Assembly (NCBI GenBank): GCA_030442035.1
Contig: JAUJEA010000003.1
Location: forward strand, 682,001 to 746,000
DNA: 64,000 nucleotides
From: Splendidivirga corallicola
GTDB taxonomy: Bacteria; Bacteroidota; Bacteroidia; Cytophagales; Cyclobacteriaceae
Direction of reading: 5' to 3'
Shown: positions 9,339 through 18,684 of the stretch, piece by piece
How positions within the stretch are numbered: the first letter of the stretch is position 1
Layout: every line of letters starts with the position of its first letter
Notes under the pieces: model-generated
What the model saw: only the letters and a program-made list of their open reading frames with translations
Database searches by the model: none
Told to the model about the DNA's origin: nothing
Translations under genes and position numbers: made by a program

Positions 9339-9770
9339 TCAGTTGAAATAGAAAGATAGTTTTACCACTCTTCCATCGTTTTCAAATGCCACTTCATCGG
9401 AAAGGTGCTTCATTAAAAAAATACCTCGACCACTTGGTTTATCAATATTTTCCGGTGAGGTTGGGTCAGGAAGATTGTTATAGTCAAAACCCTCTCCTTC
9501 GTCTTCAATGGTAAAACAAATCACGTTATCCTCCAGTATCAAAGAAAGAGAGACATTCTTTTTCTTGTTATTTTGATTGCCATGTTTAATGGCATTATTC
9601 ACAGATTCAGTGACGGCAATCATGATGTTGCCATAGATGTCATCATCGATATTGTATTTTTCCTTTGCATTATCTATGAAGCTCTCAATGATCCTGATAT
9701 TCTCATTCAGAGATGGAATCTGTATTTTAATAGAATTCATTGTATCGATTTGTGCTTGTTTATTTTCCAA
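9339..9770 (-). CDS. RsbW-like ATP-binding protein (anti-sigma/serine kinase fold)
   Basis: A small GHKL-fold ATPase (143 residues) with N-box ESVNNAIKHG (55-64), G1 box DEGEGF (90-95) and G2 box GRGIFLM (114-120). These match the HATPase_c_2 family, which includes anti-sigma factors and serine kinases such as RsbW and SpoIIAB. No sensor or phospho-acceptor domain is attached. If the listed start is used it overlaps the upstream DUF4175 gene by 11 bp; Met 11 (MNSIKIQIPS) is an alternative start that removes the overlap. No anti-anti-sigma or sigma factor lies nearby, so the partner is unknown. Confidence 0.85.
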   Translation of the reverse strand: MENKQAQIDTMNSIKIQIPSLNENIRIIESFIDNAKEKYNIDDDIYGNIMIAVTESVNNAIKHGNQNNKKKNVSLSLILEDNVICFTIEDEGEGFDYNNLPDPTSPENIDKPSGRGIFLMKHLSDEVAFENDGRVVKLSFYFN

Positions 9771-12700
9771 TTCTTTGAAAATAATTGTTTACCTCTTTTT
9801 TATAATATGGATTCAATTTTAAGGGAACCGTTTTTAACAATTCGATTTCCTTCTCCTTCGCTTTTATATATTCTTCGAAAGCCTTTGGCAACCGTTTTTC
9901 ATAATTTTTTGCTCTCTCAGCTTCCCTCTTTTCATCCAATTCTCTTTCTCTCAAAGCATCCTCAGCTTCCAGCAGCCGGGTTAAAATATCCTGCTGACGC
10001 TTGATGGTCTCTGTGGTAATTTGTTTGTTAACCAAATCAGTTTCGGTTTCTTCCATTTTTTTCAAAATATCCTTACTGCCATTACCACCACCTTTTTCTT
10101 CTTCTCCGTACTTTTCCTGCATCTCTTCCAAGGCCCTTCTAATCCTCTCCTGTTCTGCCGCAAGTTTAGCTAATTCTTCTGACAATTCCCTACCCGATTT
10201 ACCACTTCGTCTTAATTCTTGTATTTGTTTGTTCAGTTGTTTTTGCAATTCACTCAGGCCGGGCATATTCTTCTGAGAATTTTTCTGACCTTGTTGAGGA
10301 TTGCCCATGGCATCTGCCATTTGTTGTTGCATTTGCTGAAGCACATCATCCAATAAAAGTGCCAAATTATTAATGCTGGTCATTGTAAATTGTTGCTTAC
10401 TAATCGCCAGGGATTGTTTCCTATCACGCAATGCTTCGATGGTCTCATCCATATTTTGAGTCATACCATCCAATTCACGTGTTACGAAGGAGGCTATCTG
10501 AAACACACGCTCTGCCAAAGACAAAAGGCTATCCTCAATGATTTTAGCATCATCTTTTAATTTCAGTTGTTTTTGTGAAAGCTGAATGAATCTGGGATCA
10601 CTTTGTTTTATCTTTCTGAAGTTGTCCATGAGGTCCTCTTGTTCGAAAGATAACTTCACCAGGTTATCAACGATGTCGCGTAAATGATCCAGATTTTCCT
10701 GCATCATGCTCATCTGGGCACCACTCTGCATTTGTTGCAGTTTCTGAGAAAGCTGTTGCATTTGTTGCTGTGCCTTTTGCATTGACTGCTGCGCTTTTTT
10801 CCTCTTATTGTTTTCCAGTTGCTGCTGACTATTTTGCTGTTGCTGTTTGATTTCCTGCTGCTCCTGTGACACATCCTGAAGGGGATCAGGATTTTTTCTG
10901 TCCTGATTGATTTCGTTGAGCTCTTCAAGTTCTTTTTCAAACTCATTAAATTTTTCCTTCAAATCCTCTTGTTTCTCAGCAAGCTGTTCAGTGTCCTGTT
11001 TTTTATCAGAACTTTCTTCCTGCAGATTTTTCTGCTCTTCCGAAAGATCATTGATATCCTCTATGGTTTCTTCCAGTTTTACATCAAACTTAAGCTTCTT
11101 AAATAGTTCAAGTGTTCTTTCAAGTTCCTTTTCCAGGTTATCTTCTTTATTGCTGAGCTTATCCAACAAATTCTGGACCTTGTTCAGATCACTCTTTTCC
11201 TCCAGGAGCTTTTGTAATTCCTCATAGAGTTTTTTGGTTTCTTCGTCCAGCAATTCGTCCATCAACTCCTGAAGCTTTTCGGCCTTTTCCTTTATATCGC
11301 TATTGGTTTCACTAAATCTTTCTCGCTTAAGGTCATTGGCTCTGTTCTCTTCCTTAAGTTTTTCAATTGCCTCATTGAGTTCTTCTCTTTTCTTAAGAAT
11401 ATCTTCCAGCCTTTTTTGATCTTGCCACTTTAATTCCTTTTCCCCTCTTAGTTTATCTTTAGTCTCATTGATACGCTCTTCCAGATCCTTGGCTTTCTCA
11501 AGCGTTTTATCAATTTGTTTTTCAGCACTCTTTGAAGCTGCTTCTAACTCTTTCTTGATTTCCTCCTTGCTTGGAACCTTAAAAATGAAATTTCCCGTTT
11601 TTGAGGATTTCCTACCATTGACTCCATCATTATCCCAAACTTGTAGAAAATAATCCAACTCATCACCTTCTTGCAAATCCAATGAATCAAATTCAAACTG
11701 ATAATAATAGCTTTGGCTTGATTGCTTTCTATTAATGGGGACATTAATAGTATTATAACCATCATCTGTTTTCCTGTCCCCTTCTTGCAGCACTTTGTAT
11801 TTCAAAGACAGCTGTGTTAATCCATAATCGTCAGAAATATTTCCACCCAAAGCAAGGAAGCTATATAAGGTGGTGTCCTGATATTGATTGAGACTGATTT
11901 TTGGATACTGATCGGGGATCACTTCAATATGATAAGTTATATTATCCTTATTGCTACCGTATTGGTTTTTGAGGTTGATGGAGTAGTTATGGGATTTTAT
12001 AATTCTTTTTTCAAAGCTAAACAATTGATTATCAGTTAATTCAATAGGTATAGTCTCATCGGATCCTTCAAATGTGATGTTCATTTCATCTACCTCAAGT
12101 GTATTAAATTGCCATTGGACCTTTGTACCCTCAGGAATTTCCAGGTTTCCTATATTACTCAACCTTTCATTGTCCCTTTCCAGGTATTTTGGATAAGAAA
12201 GGTTAACATTGAAATTTTTTAAGTTCGGTCGGTTTACAACCTTTAATTCATAGGTTGACGAGCTAAAGCCTGCTGCTTCAAAAAAGAACTTTGCACTTCT
12301 TTGCACTTTCTGGAAATCATATTCAAAATAATTGTCCTCATTAAGCTTCATTTTAATCCTACGTCCGCTGGCAATGATATATGTGTTTTGGGGTATGGCC
12401 TCTCCTTCAAAATTCAGTAGTATTTTGTAATCTTCATTTTTAAAGGCCCTGAGCTCCTCGTTCAGGAGTACAAATTGAAATGGGGCCTGGGGAACAAACT
12501 CTTTATTATACTGGATGAGTCTTGTTGTGCTTTCACTGAAAAACTGAGGGGACAATGCGAGTACGATCACTGCAATGCTTAGAGGTACCAGTAAATATTT
12601 TAGATATTTTTTATTGTATGAAAGATTGATGGCATCCGTAAATGGAAACAACGAGATCTTCTCGGTACGTTGTCTGATACTTGCGGCAATCAAACTATTG

Positions 12701-13098
12701 CTATCGGAAGATAATTTTTGCAACTGTAGCGTATTCAATAATTTGTCCGAAATATCAGGAAAATAGTTACCGATCTGACTTGCAGCTTCTTCATCAGACA
12801 TCTGGTGTCCGATGGCAAAAAGCTTAATGGTCGGGTCCAAAACCCATTTATAGAAAATGATCAATGTGGCCAATAGAAACGAAAAAAAGAGAACAGCTCT
12901 TACAGGTGAGTTAAAACCAACCGCGAATTCAAGGGAATTGACAAAAAGATAGATTGTGATCAGTACAGCAAAAGAGAATATTAACCCTTTGATTAACAGG
13001 CTTTTATAATATTTTCTTTTATATGCATTTAAATTGGCGGCAAGGCTATTGTATTTAATATTTTGTTTCATAACAATGCAACGAGTACCCGTATTCAA
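9760..13098 (-). CDS. DUF4175 family membrane/coiled-coil protein
   Basis: A 1112-residue protein with three N-terminal membrane segments (about 37-53, 66-83 and 166-186). A beta-rich extracytoplasmic region follows (about 190-500). The long C-terminal half is highly charged and rich in Glu, Lys and Gln, predicted as coiled coil (about 510-1090), with runs such as QQQQNSQQQLENNKRKKAQQ. This layout matches DUF4175 proteins of Bacteroidota. Met 10 (MKQNIKYNS) is a more likely start than Met 1. It heads the minus-strand block leading to the RsbW-like gene and ybeY. Its function is unknown; a structural envelope role is plausible. Confidence 0.82.
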   Translation of the reverse strand: MNTGTRCIVMKQNIKYNSLAANLNAYKRKYYKSLLIKGLIFSFAVLITIYLFVNSLEFAVGFNSPVRAVLFFSFLLATLIIFYKWVLDPTIKLFAIGHQMSDEEAASQIGNYFPDISDKLLNTLQLQKLSSDSNSLIAASIRQRTEKISLFPFTDAINLSYNKKYLKYLLVPLSIAVIVLALSPQFFSESTTRLIQYNKEFVPQAPFQFVLLNEELRAFKNEDYKILLNFEGEAIPQNTYIIASGRRIKMKLNEDNYFEYDFQKVQRSAKFFFEAAGFSSSTYELKVVNRPNLKNFNVNLSYPKYLERDNERLSNIGNLEIPEGTKVQWQFNTLEVDEMNITFEGSDETIPIELTDNQLFSFEKRIIKSHNYSINLKNQYGSNKDNITYHIEVIPDQYPKISLNQYQDTTLYSFLALGGNISDDYGLTQLSLKYKVLQEGDRKTDDGYNTINVPINRKQSSQSYYYQFEFDSLDLQEGDELDYFLQVWDNDGVNGRKSSKTGNFIFKVPSKEEIKKELEAASKSAEKQIDKTLEKAKDLEERINETKDKLRGEKELKWQDQKRLEDILKKREELNEAIEKLKEENRANDLKRERFSETNSDIKEKAEKLQELMDELLDEETKKLYEELQKLLEEKSDLNKVQNLLDKLSNKEDNLEKELERTLELFKKLKFDVKLEETIEDINDLSEEQKNLQEESSDKKQDTEQLAEKQEDLKEKFNEFEKELEELNEINQDRKNPDPLQDVSQEQQEIKQQQQNSQQQLENNKRKKAQQSMQKAQQQMQQLSQKLQQMQSGAQMSMMQENLDHLRDIVDNLVKLSFEQEDLMDNFRKIKQSDPRFIQLSQKQLKLKDDAKIIEDSLLSLAERVFQIASFVTRELDGMTQNMDETIEALRDRKQSLAISKQQFTMTSINNLALLLDDVLQQMQQQMADAMGNPQQGQKNSQKNMPGLSELQKQLNKQIQELRRSGKSGRELSEELAKLAAEQERIRRALEEMQEKYGEEEKGGGNGSKDILKKMEETETDLVNKQITTETIKRQQDILTRLLEAEDALRERELDEKREAERAKNYEKRLPKAFEEYIKAKEKEIELLKTVPLKLNPYYKKEVNNYFQRIGK

Positions 13099-13599
13099 TA
13101 TTACTATGCAAAGTTTTTTAATTTAGGAAATAAATATTTCAGCTCCTATAGATATTTTCCCCTAAACATTTCATGTACCACATTATTTATTAAAGACACC
13201 TTATAAAGAAACAATGCTATTACATGCACTTACTATGATTTCTATCAATCCTTTCAAAGTATATCAAATTGAAAAGAAATGTTCCGGAACCAGAAAACCT
13301 AATCAGATCTTTCTGTTGCACCATCACCCATTCATGTAGAAATCATACTACTCCTTAAAACATTATTATATTTAACTCAATATCTCGTTTTAAGTTTCTT
13401 TTTAAGAGGAGCAGTTAATAGATTTCATGTAATTTTCACAAGAAAGATTCCAAAATGGATGACCATTTTTTGCATGAAGTGTTGGTATGTTGATCAAGAT
13501 GAGATTCACGTTCTGGATTACCGAATACTTACACTCTGATTTGCTTAATCTTCATCGCTCGACAGAGCAATATCTTGCACTACCGCGAAGGACGGCGTT
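13099..13599. other. 500-bp intergenic region with no clear gene
   Basis: It separates exonuclease III from the DUF4175 gene, both on the minus strand, so it should hold the promoter of the DUF4175 block. I saw no RNA gene, strong hairpin or convincing ORF. One short open frame next to the xthA stop is listed among the rejected items. Confidence 0.5.
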
Positions 13600-14364
13600 T
13601 TAATCCAACTCTAATAATATAGGGCAGTGATCAGAATGTTTTGCCTGTGACAAAATAGTTGAGCGGCTAAGTCTATCCAACAATCCATTACTGGCCATAT
13701 GATAATCAATTCGCCATCCTAAATTCTTTTCTCTGGCGTTTGCCCGATAACTCCACCAGGTATAATGATTTGGTTCCGGGTTAAAATGTCTGAATGTATC
13801 GATAAAACCACTTTTTAGAAATGTACTCAACCAGGCTCTTTCTTCGGGTAAAAATCCGGAACTATTTTTATTAGCGACCGGATTGTGTATATCAATGGCC
13901 TGGTGGCATATATTGTAGTCTCCACTGATAATCAGATTAGGATATTTCTTATTCAGTTCTTCTATGTATTCCTGAAAGTCATCAAGAAATGTCATTTTAA
14001 ATGCCTGCCGCTCTTCACCACTTGAACCGGAGGGCATGTATACGCTCATCACGGAAAAGTTTTCATAGTGCGCTGTTAATATGCGGCCCTCTTCATCATA
14101 TTTTGTAAGCCCACTTTCGTAATTTACTTTCAAGGGTTCGGTTTTGGATAAAATGGCTACCCCACTATATCCTTTTTTCAAAGCAGGCTTCCAATAGATC
14201 CTATAGCCCAAGGATTTGAATATATTCAGATCTAACTGCTCTTCATGTGCCTTGACCTCCTGCAAACAAACAATGTCAGCATTGGTTTTCTTCAACCAAT
14301 CCCCAAAACCTTTTTTTAAAGCTGCCCTGATACCATTTATATTATAAGAGAGTATTCGTGTCAT
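13600..14364 (-). CDS. xthA: Exodeoxyribonuclease III (ExoA/XthA family AP endonuclease)
   Basis: This enzyme cleaves DNA at abasic sites and degrades 3' ends during base-excision repair. The 254-residue length is normal. Motifs include LSYNINGIRAALKKG, DIVCLQEVKA (catalytic Glu), SGDYNI (the family usually has GDFN), WRIDYHMAS and the C-terminal SDHCPI with the catalytic Asp-His. It is the last gene of a small minus-strand cluster with the 117-residue unknown protein and the AhpD-like protein. The gaps are 39 and 27 bp. Confidence 0.95.
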   Translation of the reverse strand: MTRILSYNINGIRAALKKGFGDWLKKTNADIVCLQEVKAHEEQLDLNIFKSLGYRIYWKPALKKGYSGVAILSKTEPLKVNYESGLTKYDEEGRILTAHYENFSVMSVYMPSGSSGEERQAFKMTFLDDFQEYIEELNKKYPNLIISGDYNICHQAIDIHNPVANKNSSGFLPEERAWLSTFLKSGFIDTFRHFNPEPNHYTWWSYRANAREKNLGWRIDYHMASNGLLDRLSRSTILSQAKHSDHCPILLELD

Positions 14365-14403
14365 AAAAGTTTAAAAAGTATTGATTGAATCTTATTTAAA
14401 AAA

Positions 14404-14757
14404 TTAACCCAGTTCCCTTTCGAAATATTCAATGATGTGTATTTTCAATAGTTTTTCCTGTTCCAATAGATCGAAGCCCGGTAGTTTTTTTACAAGTTTC
14501 CAATGTGGCCATCCATCCTCATCCAGCCCTTCCAATTCATAAAATCCTGCATAGCTCAATACCTTGCAAATGGCGATATGCATTAAATCTTGTTTTTCTT
14601 CCTTTGAAAAAACCCTTTTGCCTGAACCAAGTTCCTGAACACCAATTAAAAATAAGACACTGTTGAGATCTGCAGGTCTTTTACCAATTATCTTTTCAAG
14701 TTCCGACATTAAGCGAAACCACCGTTTTTCCAGATCTATATCTTTTTTATCCATCAT
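14404..14757 (-). CDS. Conserved hypothetical protein (117 aa)
   Basis: A short soluble, mainly helical protein without signal peptide or known motif. Recognisable stretches are LNSVLFLIGVQELGSG, YELEGLDEDGWPHW and LLEQEKLLKIHIIEYFE. I do not recognise a characterised family. The ATG at 14757 follows a plausible spacing from the AhpD-like gene (27 bp), which suggests co-transcription with that gene and xthA. A role linked to oxidative or DNA damage is a guess from context only. Confidence 0.6.
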   Translation of the reverse strand: MMDKKDIDLEKRWFRLMSELEKIIGKRPADLNSVLFLIGVQELGSGKRVFSKEEKQDLMHIAICKVLSYAGFYELEGLDEDGWPHWKLVKKLPGFDLLEQEKLLKIHIIEYFERELG

Positions 14758-14784
14758 GTATATAATGTCTGATAACTAAAGAAA

Positions 14785-15126
14785 CTAATCTTTCTGAAGC
14801 GTTTCCCAGTATTCCACAGCACGCCTTAAATGAGGTATGACAATCGTACCACCAATCAGATTTGCTATAGAAAAGACCTCAAAGATTTGATCATCATTGA
14901 CACCTTCCTCTTTGCATTTACCAAGATGATATTTTACGCAGTCATCACATCGCAGGACCATGGAACAAGCCAATCCAATCATCTCTTTCGTCTTAACGTC
15001 CACACTTCCTTCACTAAAGGCGTTCGTGTCCAGATTGAAAATTCTTTTAATTACCTTATTATCAGAAGCAAGAATCTTTTCATTCATTTTACTCCTATAA
15101 TCATTAAATTCTTGTATCTTGTTCAT
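14785..15126 (-). CDS. Carboxymuconolactone decarboxylase/AhpD-like protein
   Basis: The 113-residue protein has the AhpD core GLACSMVLRCDDCVKYHL with the redox pair C60-x2-C63 and His 67. These residues carry peroxidase-linked thiol chemistry in AhpD enzymes. It is single-domain and shorter than AhpD itself, fitting the general CMD family. The C-terminal IPHLRRAVEYWETL is typical. It is first in a likely operon with the 117-residue protein and exonuclease III, consistent with oxidative-damage functions, though that link is inferred. Confidence 0.85.
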   Translation of the reverse strand: MNKIQEFNDYRSKMNEKILASDNKVIKRIFNLDTNAFSEGSVDVKTKEMIGLACSMVLRCDDCVKYHLGKCKEEGVNDDQIFEVFSIANLIGGTIVIPHLRRAVEYWETLQKD

Positions 15127-15240
15127 GGATTTTTCTTGTTTGTGTATCCAGACGATGTGCCTTGATCAGCTTATTTCGTAGAAACTTGAGAGGCAAATAT
15201 AGAGTCAATTTTTATAAAACCAGCTATCATTATTTTTCAA

Positions 15241-15918
15241 ATGTTTCAGGATTTTATTAGTCTTTTCTTCCCGAATTGTTGTTTCACCTGTGAGGGTCCC
15301 CTTTTGAAAAGTGAGGAATATATTTGTACAAAATGTATTTATGATCTTCCGAAAACCAATGAACATATTGAACAGCCAGCTTTCCAAAATCATTTTGGTG
15401 TTCATGTTAATTTCAAATATGCGCTCTCCTATTTGAAGTTTATCAAAAAAGGTAAAGTGCAGAAATTGATGCATAAATTTAAGTATGATCACTTTCCCGA
15501 AATTGGAAATACTTTAGGTAAATGGTATGGAGCTGATCTTAAGGAGCATGGGTATCAGAATGAAATTGATTTGATCTTACCCATACCCCTGCATGAAAAC
15601 AAATTGAAACAAAGGGGTTTTAACCAAAGTGATTTTTTTGCACTAGGCCTTTCGCAATCATTGGATGTACCTTTTTCAAATAAAATTATTGCCAGATCAA
15701 CCAAAAGTGAAACCCAAACGAAAAAGGGTCGACTTGCCAGATGGAAAAATGTAAAAGAAATATTTTTGGTTCTGGACGAACTGAGCGTAATCGGTAAAAG
15801 GGTTTTATTGGTTGATGATGTGATTACCACCGGATCAACCCTGGAGTCCTGTGCGCTTACACTTCAAGAATCAGGTTGCGGAGAGCTTAGTTTTGCTACG
15901 TTAGCTGTAGCCAAATAA
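15241..15918 (+). CDS. comF: ComF family phosphoribosyltransferase-like protein
   Basis: ComF proteins are required for DNA uptake in competent bacteria, but they are also widespread where competence is unproven. The 225-residue product has the N-terminal zinc finger (C14-x2-C17 and C29-x2-C32). The C-terminal phosphoribosyltransferase fold shows the PRPP-binding loop VLLVDDVITTGSTLE, and LILPIPLHENKLKQRGFNQ is conserved in the family. It is a single gene that ends at a strong bidirectional terminator. Confidence 0.92.
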   Translation: MFQDFISLFFPNCCFTCEGPLLKSEEYICTKCIYDLPKTNEHIEQPAFQNHFGVHVNFKYALSYLKFIKKGKVQKLMHKFKYDHFPEIGNTLGKWYGADLKEHGYQNEIDLILPIPLHENKLKQRGFNQSDFFALGLSQSLDVPFSNKIIARSTKSETQTKKGRLARWKNVKEIFLVLDELSVIGKRVLLVDDVITTGSTLESCALTLQESGCGELSFATLAVAK

Positions 15919-15944
15919 AAAAGCCCCTTGACGGGGCTCTTTAA
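15919..15944. terminator. Bidirectional intrinsic terminator between comF and gldJ
   Basis: Stem AGCCCC (15922-15927) with GGGGCT (15933-15938) around a short loop. It is flanked by A-rich and T-rich arms, so it can serve comF on plus and gldJ on minus. Confidence 0.8.
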
Positions 15945-15969
15945 TATTATTATATAAGTTATGAAAATC

Positions 15970-17163
15970 TTAGTAATTCGATCCTGCGCTGATCATTGCA
16001 CATCGGAAACCAATCGTTGCCGTTGAAGAATCTTCCTCAAGGAATCTTCTCGTACCAGGCGACATCCAGTAAGCAACATCTTTCCAGGAACCTCCTTTAA
16101 AAACCCTTACTTTATCATTGATCAAAGAGTTATAATTTTCGAAATCATAGTAATCCTCACCGTCAAGGTAGCCGTTACGTCTTATTGGATTAAGATCATC
16201 AACATCCTGGAAAGAAAGCGGTCTGTAAAGATCTTGTACCCACTCATTAACATTTCCAGCCATGTGGAACAAACCGAAATCGTTTGGAGGATACTCATAT
16301 GCATAGGCCGTGATCATAGCACCATCATTTAACTTTCCTGCAATACCCGCATAATCACCTCGTCCTCTTTTGAAGTTAGCAAGAAAAGATCCCATTGTTT
16401 TTCCATAAGGATTTCTCAAAGCATGTCCATCCCATGGATAAATTCTTTGGTGTGTCTGATTTTCATCCAGCCATTGCGTACCAATCAAAGCTTGCGCTGC
16501 ATATTCCCATTCGGCCTCCGTTGGTAGTCGGTAGTTTGGAATAACCACTCCTGATTCCAGTGCAATTCTTCCACCTGATTCGGCGGGAACTTCAACACCG
16601 GCATCTTCTGCCAATTTTAAGTTAACCATATTTGTTCTCCACTCACAGTAGTCATTTGCCTGTATCCAGCTAACGCCTACTACAGGATAAAATCTGAAAC
16701 CAGGATATCGCAAATAATGCTCGCGATAAGGATCGTTAAAAGCAAGTTCGCTAGTCCAGACTGTAGTATCAGGAAGTGCCGATTGATAAAATTCTCTTGA
16801 TGAATCAAGTTTTACATAGTATAAATATTCTGTCCAGTGGATATTGGATACTTCAGTTTCATCCATATAGAATGAAGCCACTGTTACAGTTCTTTCAATA
16901 TTGTCTCTAGAATTTAAGATATCCTCCTCAAATGATCCGAGTATTGATCTACCACCTTCTATATACACTAGATTTGGTCCTGCTGGTTGTCCTTCGAAAT
17001 CATTCACCTGAAAACCTCCGTCGCTATTATACTCCAATCCAGTGGCAGTACTTACTCCACCAGGATTTTCAGCGGTTGGTCTGCTTTTGCTGCAGGAAGT
17101 GAGGATTGCAATACCGCACACAACAAACGATACGCTTTGAAATAATCTCACGATTTTGTTCAT
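15970..17163 (-). CDS. gldJ: Gliding motility/T9SS lipoprotein GldJ
   Basis: GldJ is an outer-membrane lipoprotein needed for gliding and type IX secretion in Bacteroidota. The 397-residue protein has a lipobox Cys at residue 24 (LTSC) and a formylglycine-generating-enzyme-like (SUMF1) fold: FYMDETEVSNIHWTEYL, YPVVGVSWIQANDYCEWRT, YRLPTEAEWEYAAQALIG, MAGNVNEWVQD and GGSWKDVAYW. The segment ALPDTTVW and the overall order fit GldJ better than GldK. It is shorter than the Flavobacterium protein because a large insert before the final motif is absent. Other gld genes are not in the window. Confidence 0.85.
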   Translation of the reverse strand: MNKIVRLFQSVSFVVCGIAILTSCSKSRPTAENPGGVSTATGLEYNSDGGFQVNDFEGQPAGPNLVYIEGGRSILGSFEEDILNSRDNIERTVTVASFYMDETEVSNIHWTEYLYYVKLDSSREFYQSALPDTTVWTSELAFNDPYREHYLRYPGFRFYPVVGVSWIQANDYCEWRTNMVNLKLAEDAGVEVPAESGGRIALESGVVIPNYRLPTEAEWEYAAQALIGTQWLDENQTHQRIYPWDGHALRNPYGKTMGSFLANFKRGRGDYAGIAGKLNDGAMITAYAYEYPPNDFGLFHMAGNVNEWVQDLYRPLSFQDVDDLNPIRRNGYLDGEDYYDFENYNSLINDKVRVFKGGSWKDVAYWMSPGTRRFLEEDSSTATIGFRCAMISAGSNY

Positions 17164-17555
17164 AACCTGTTTAAATTTTCGTTTTGATAAAATAGGTATT
17201 TATACTAAAAACCTGAATTGCTAACAAAGTTTTGGTTTAATTTTTTAACCGAACTCAAATTTCACTTTTATAACGAAATTTTAATTGCGATTAATGTTGC
17301 AAAACCAAGCGATGTAATATTCATCACAAACTTGTCATTTTGCATAACACACACAATAAACACATTTTCATATGTATATAATTCAAAACTAATGAATTTA
17401 TTGTGTAAACACCACAATTAATTATACACTGAATTTCCTGATCAAGCAAATTTTGATCTTGCTTAATCTCCACTCCCCGATTAAATCCACCGCTCGTTCA
17501 AATTCTTTCCTGATCGCCTACAAAAAAGGCTATTATCGTTTAAAAAAAGAAAAAT
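17164..17555. other. Divergent promoter region between gldJ and the hydrolase gene
   Basis: AT-rich gap of about 390 bp. On the minus strand TAGTTTTG (17384-17391) fits the Bacteroidota -7 consensus TAnnTTTG and could serve gldJ, which would give a leader of about 220 nt. A small inverted repeat AAGCAA (17444-17449)/TTGCTT (17459-17464) lies nearer the hydrolase. No gene is visible. Confidence 0.4.
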
Positions 17556-18470
17556 ATGAAAACGCTGGTTTTAAATTCAACAATACGGTTTACAGCCCTT
17601 TTAATACTAATTTGTTCTGTTGTTTTAACTTCAGGACATGCCCAACAATATGAAACTTTCAAAGTTGAGGTTAAGGGAAAAGGAATACCTATGATACTCA
17701 TTCCCGGTTTAAATAGTAGTCCTGAAGTATGGAATGAAACGATTGAAAAATATCGAAGTAATTTTGAGTGCCATCTGGTTCATTTGGCTGGATTTGCAGG
17801 GTTGAAACCATTATCAAATACTGATGATTTCACAAAACGTGTTCGGGATGATTTGATAGCTTATATCAAAGAAGAACAACTTAAAAAGCCCGTGATCATG
17901 GGACATAGTTTGGGAGGTTTTTTGGCGCTTTGGATCGGTTCTAAGGAACCTGATCTTGTTGGTCCTTTGCTGATTATCGATGGGCTGCCTTTTCTTCCTG
18001 CTATACAAATGATAGGAGCAACACCGGAAACAACTGAACCAATGGCCAAAGGAATGATGACGCAAATGCAAAATCAGTCAGCCGAGCAACGCGCAATGTA
18101 TGCAAGACAATTTTTAACAACTATGATTACGGATGAATCCGATTTAGAAAAAGCTGTCGAATGGGGAAAACACTCAGATCCGGCGACCTCCGCCCAAGCC
18201 ATGTATGACTTATACGTAACGGATTTAAGAAATGAAATAGCCAAAATAAAATCACCAACGCTTGTTTTGGGAGCATGGATTGGTTTCAAGGATTATGGAG
18301 CAACAAGAGAAAACACAGAGCCTAAATATCAGAATCAATTTAAGAAAATACCTGATCACAAAATTAAATTTACAGACAAAGGGAAACACTTCATTATGTG
18401 GGACGACCCTGACTTCTTTTTTTATGAAACGAATCAGTTTTTGGATAAATATGTTGATCGGAATGAATAA
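17556..18470 (+). CDS. Exported alpha/beta hydrolase
   Basis: The 304-residue protein has a signal peptide (about residues 1-29, ending SGHAQ) and an alpha/beta-hydrolase fold. The oxyanion-hole region is IPGLNSS, the nucleophile elbow GHSLGG (S118), and a C-terminal His lies in KGKHFIMWDDP. It is probably a periplasmic esterase or amidase; the substrate is unknown. Its stop codon overlaps the ATG of the next small membrane-protein gene, and a LytS/LytTR pair follows. This suggests that the hydrolase and the two-component system are expressed together. Confidence 0.88.
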   Translation: MKTLVLNSTIRFTALLILICSVVLTSGHAQQYETFKVEVKGKGIPMILIPGLNSSPEVWNETIEKYRSNFECHLVHLAGFAGLKPLSNTDDFTKRVRDDLIAYIKEEQLKKPVIMGHSLGGFLALWIGSKEPDLVGPLLIIDGLPFLPAIQMIGATPETTEPMAKGMMTQMQNQSAEQRAMYARQFLTTMITDESDLEKAVEWGKHSDPATSAQAMYDLYVTDLRNEIAKIKSPTLVLGAWIGFKDYGATRENTEPKYQNQFKKIPDHKIKFTDKGKHFIMWDDPDFFFYETNQFLDKYVDRNE

Positions 18471-18684
18471 ATACACAATCGATTTATTCTGTAGGTTGAG
18501 AAATATCAATCACCTCATAAATATTGATGTTGTGGGATTGTTGATAAATTTCTTCCTACATCTCCTGGCAATTTTTATTATTCCGGCTAGTAACTTTTCC
18601 TCCTTTTTTATGATGTATGGAGTTTGGCTGGTATTTTTAATAATAGGATCGGTAAGAAGATTCAAACATGAACCCAACAACTAA
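18463..18684 (+). CDS. Small two-helix membrane protein (73 aa), translationally coupled
   Basis: The start ATG at 18463 overlaps the hydrolase stop by 8 bp, and the end overlaps the kinase start at 18668 by 17 bp. This argues for a real, coupled gene. The product has two hydrophobic helices (about GLLINFFLHLLAIFII and FFMMYGVWLVFLIIGSV) and a basic tail. The layout resembles the 2TM domain found beside or fused to LytTR regulators in Bacteroidota, but the match is by shape only. It may act as a membrane accessory of the adjacent sensor kinase. A much longer ORF in this frame begins inside the hydrolase gene and is not credible. Confidence 0.6.
   Translation: MNKYTIDLFCRLRNINHLINIDVVGLLINFFLHLLAIFIIPASNFSSFFMMYGVWLVFLIIGSVRRFKHEPNN

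Noticed and set aside
10907-11227. Ser-rich ORF opposite the DUF4175 coiled-coil region
   Set aside because: The mirror image of Glu/Lys-rich codons in the real gene; composition artefact with no independent signal.
13545-13607. Short minus-strand open frame with protein-like text (KTPSFAVVQDIALSSDED) right after the xthA stop
   Set aside because: Only about 20 codons, no start codon, and it overlaps the xthA end in another frame. It may be a gene remnant, but the support is too thin.
18262-18462. N-terminal extension of the small membrane protein frame into the hydrolase gene
   Set aside because: This stretch is an out-of-frame shadow of the hydrolase; only the part from 18463 has a sensible start and membrane helices.
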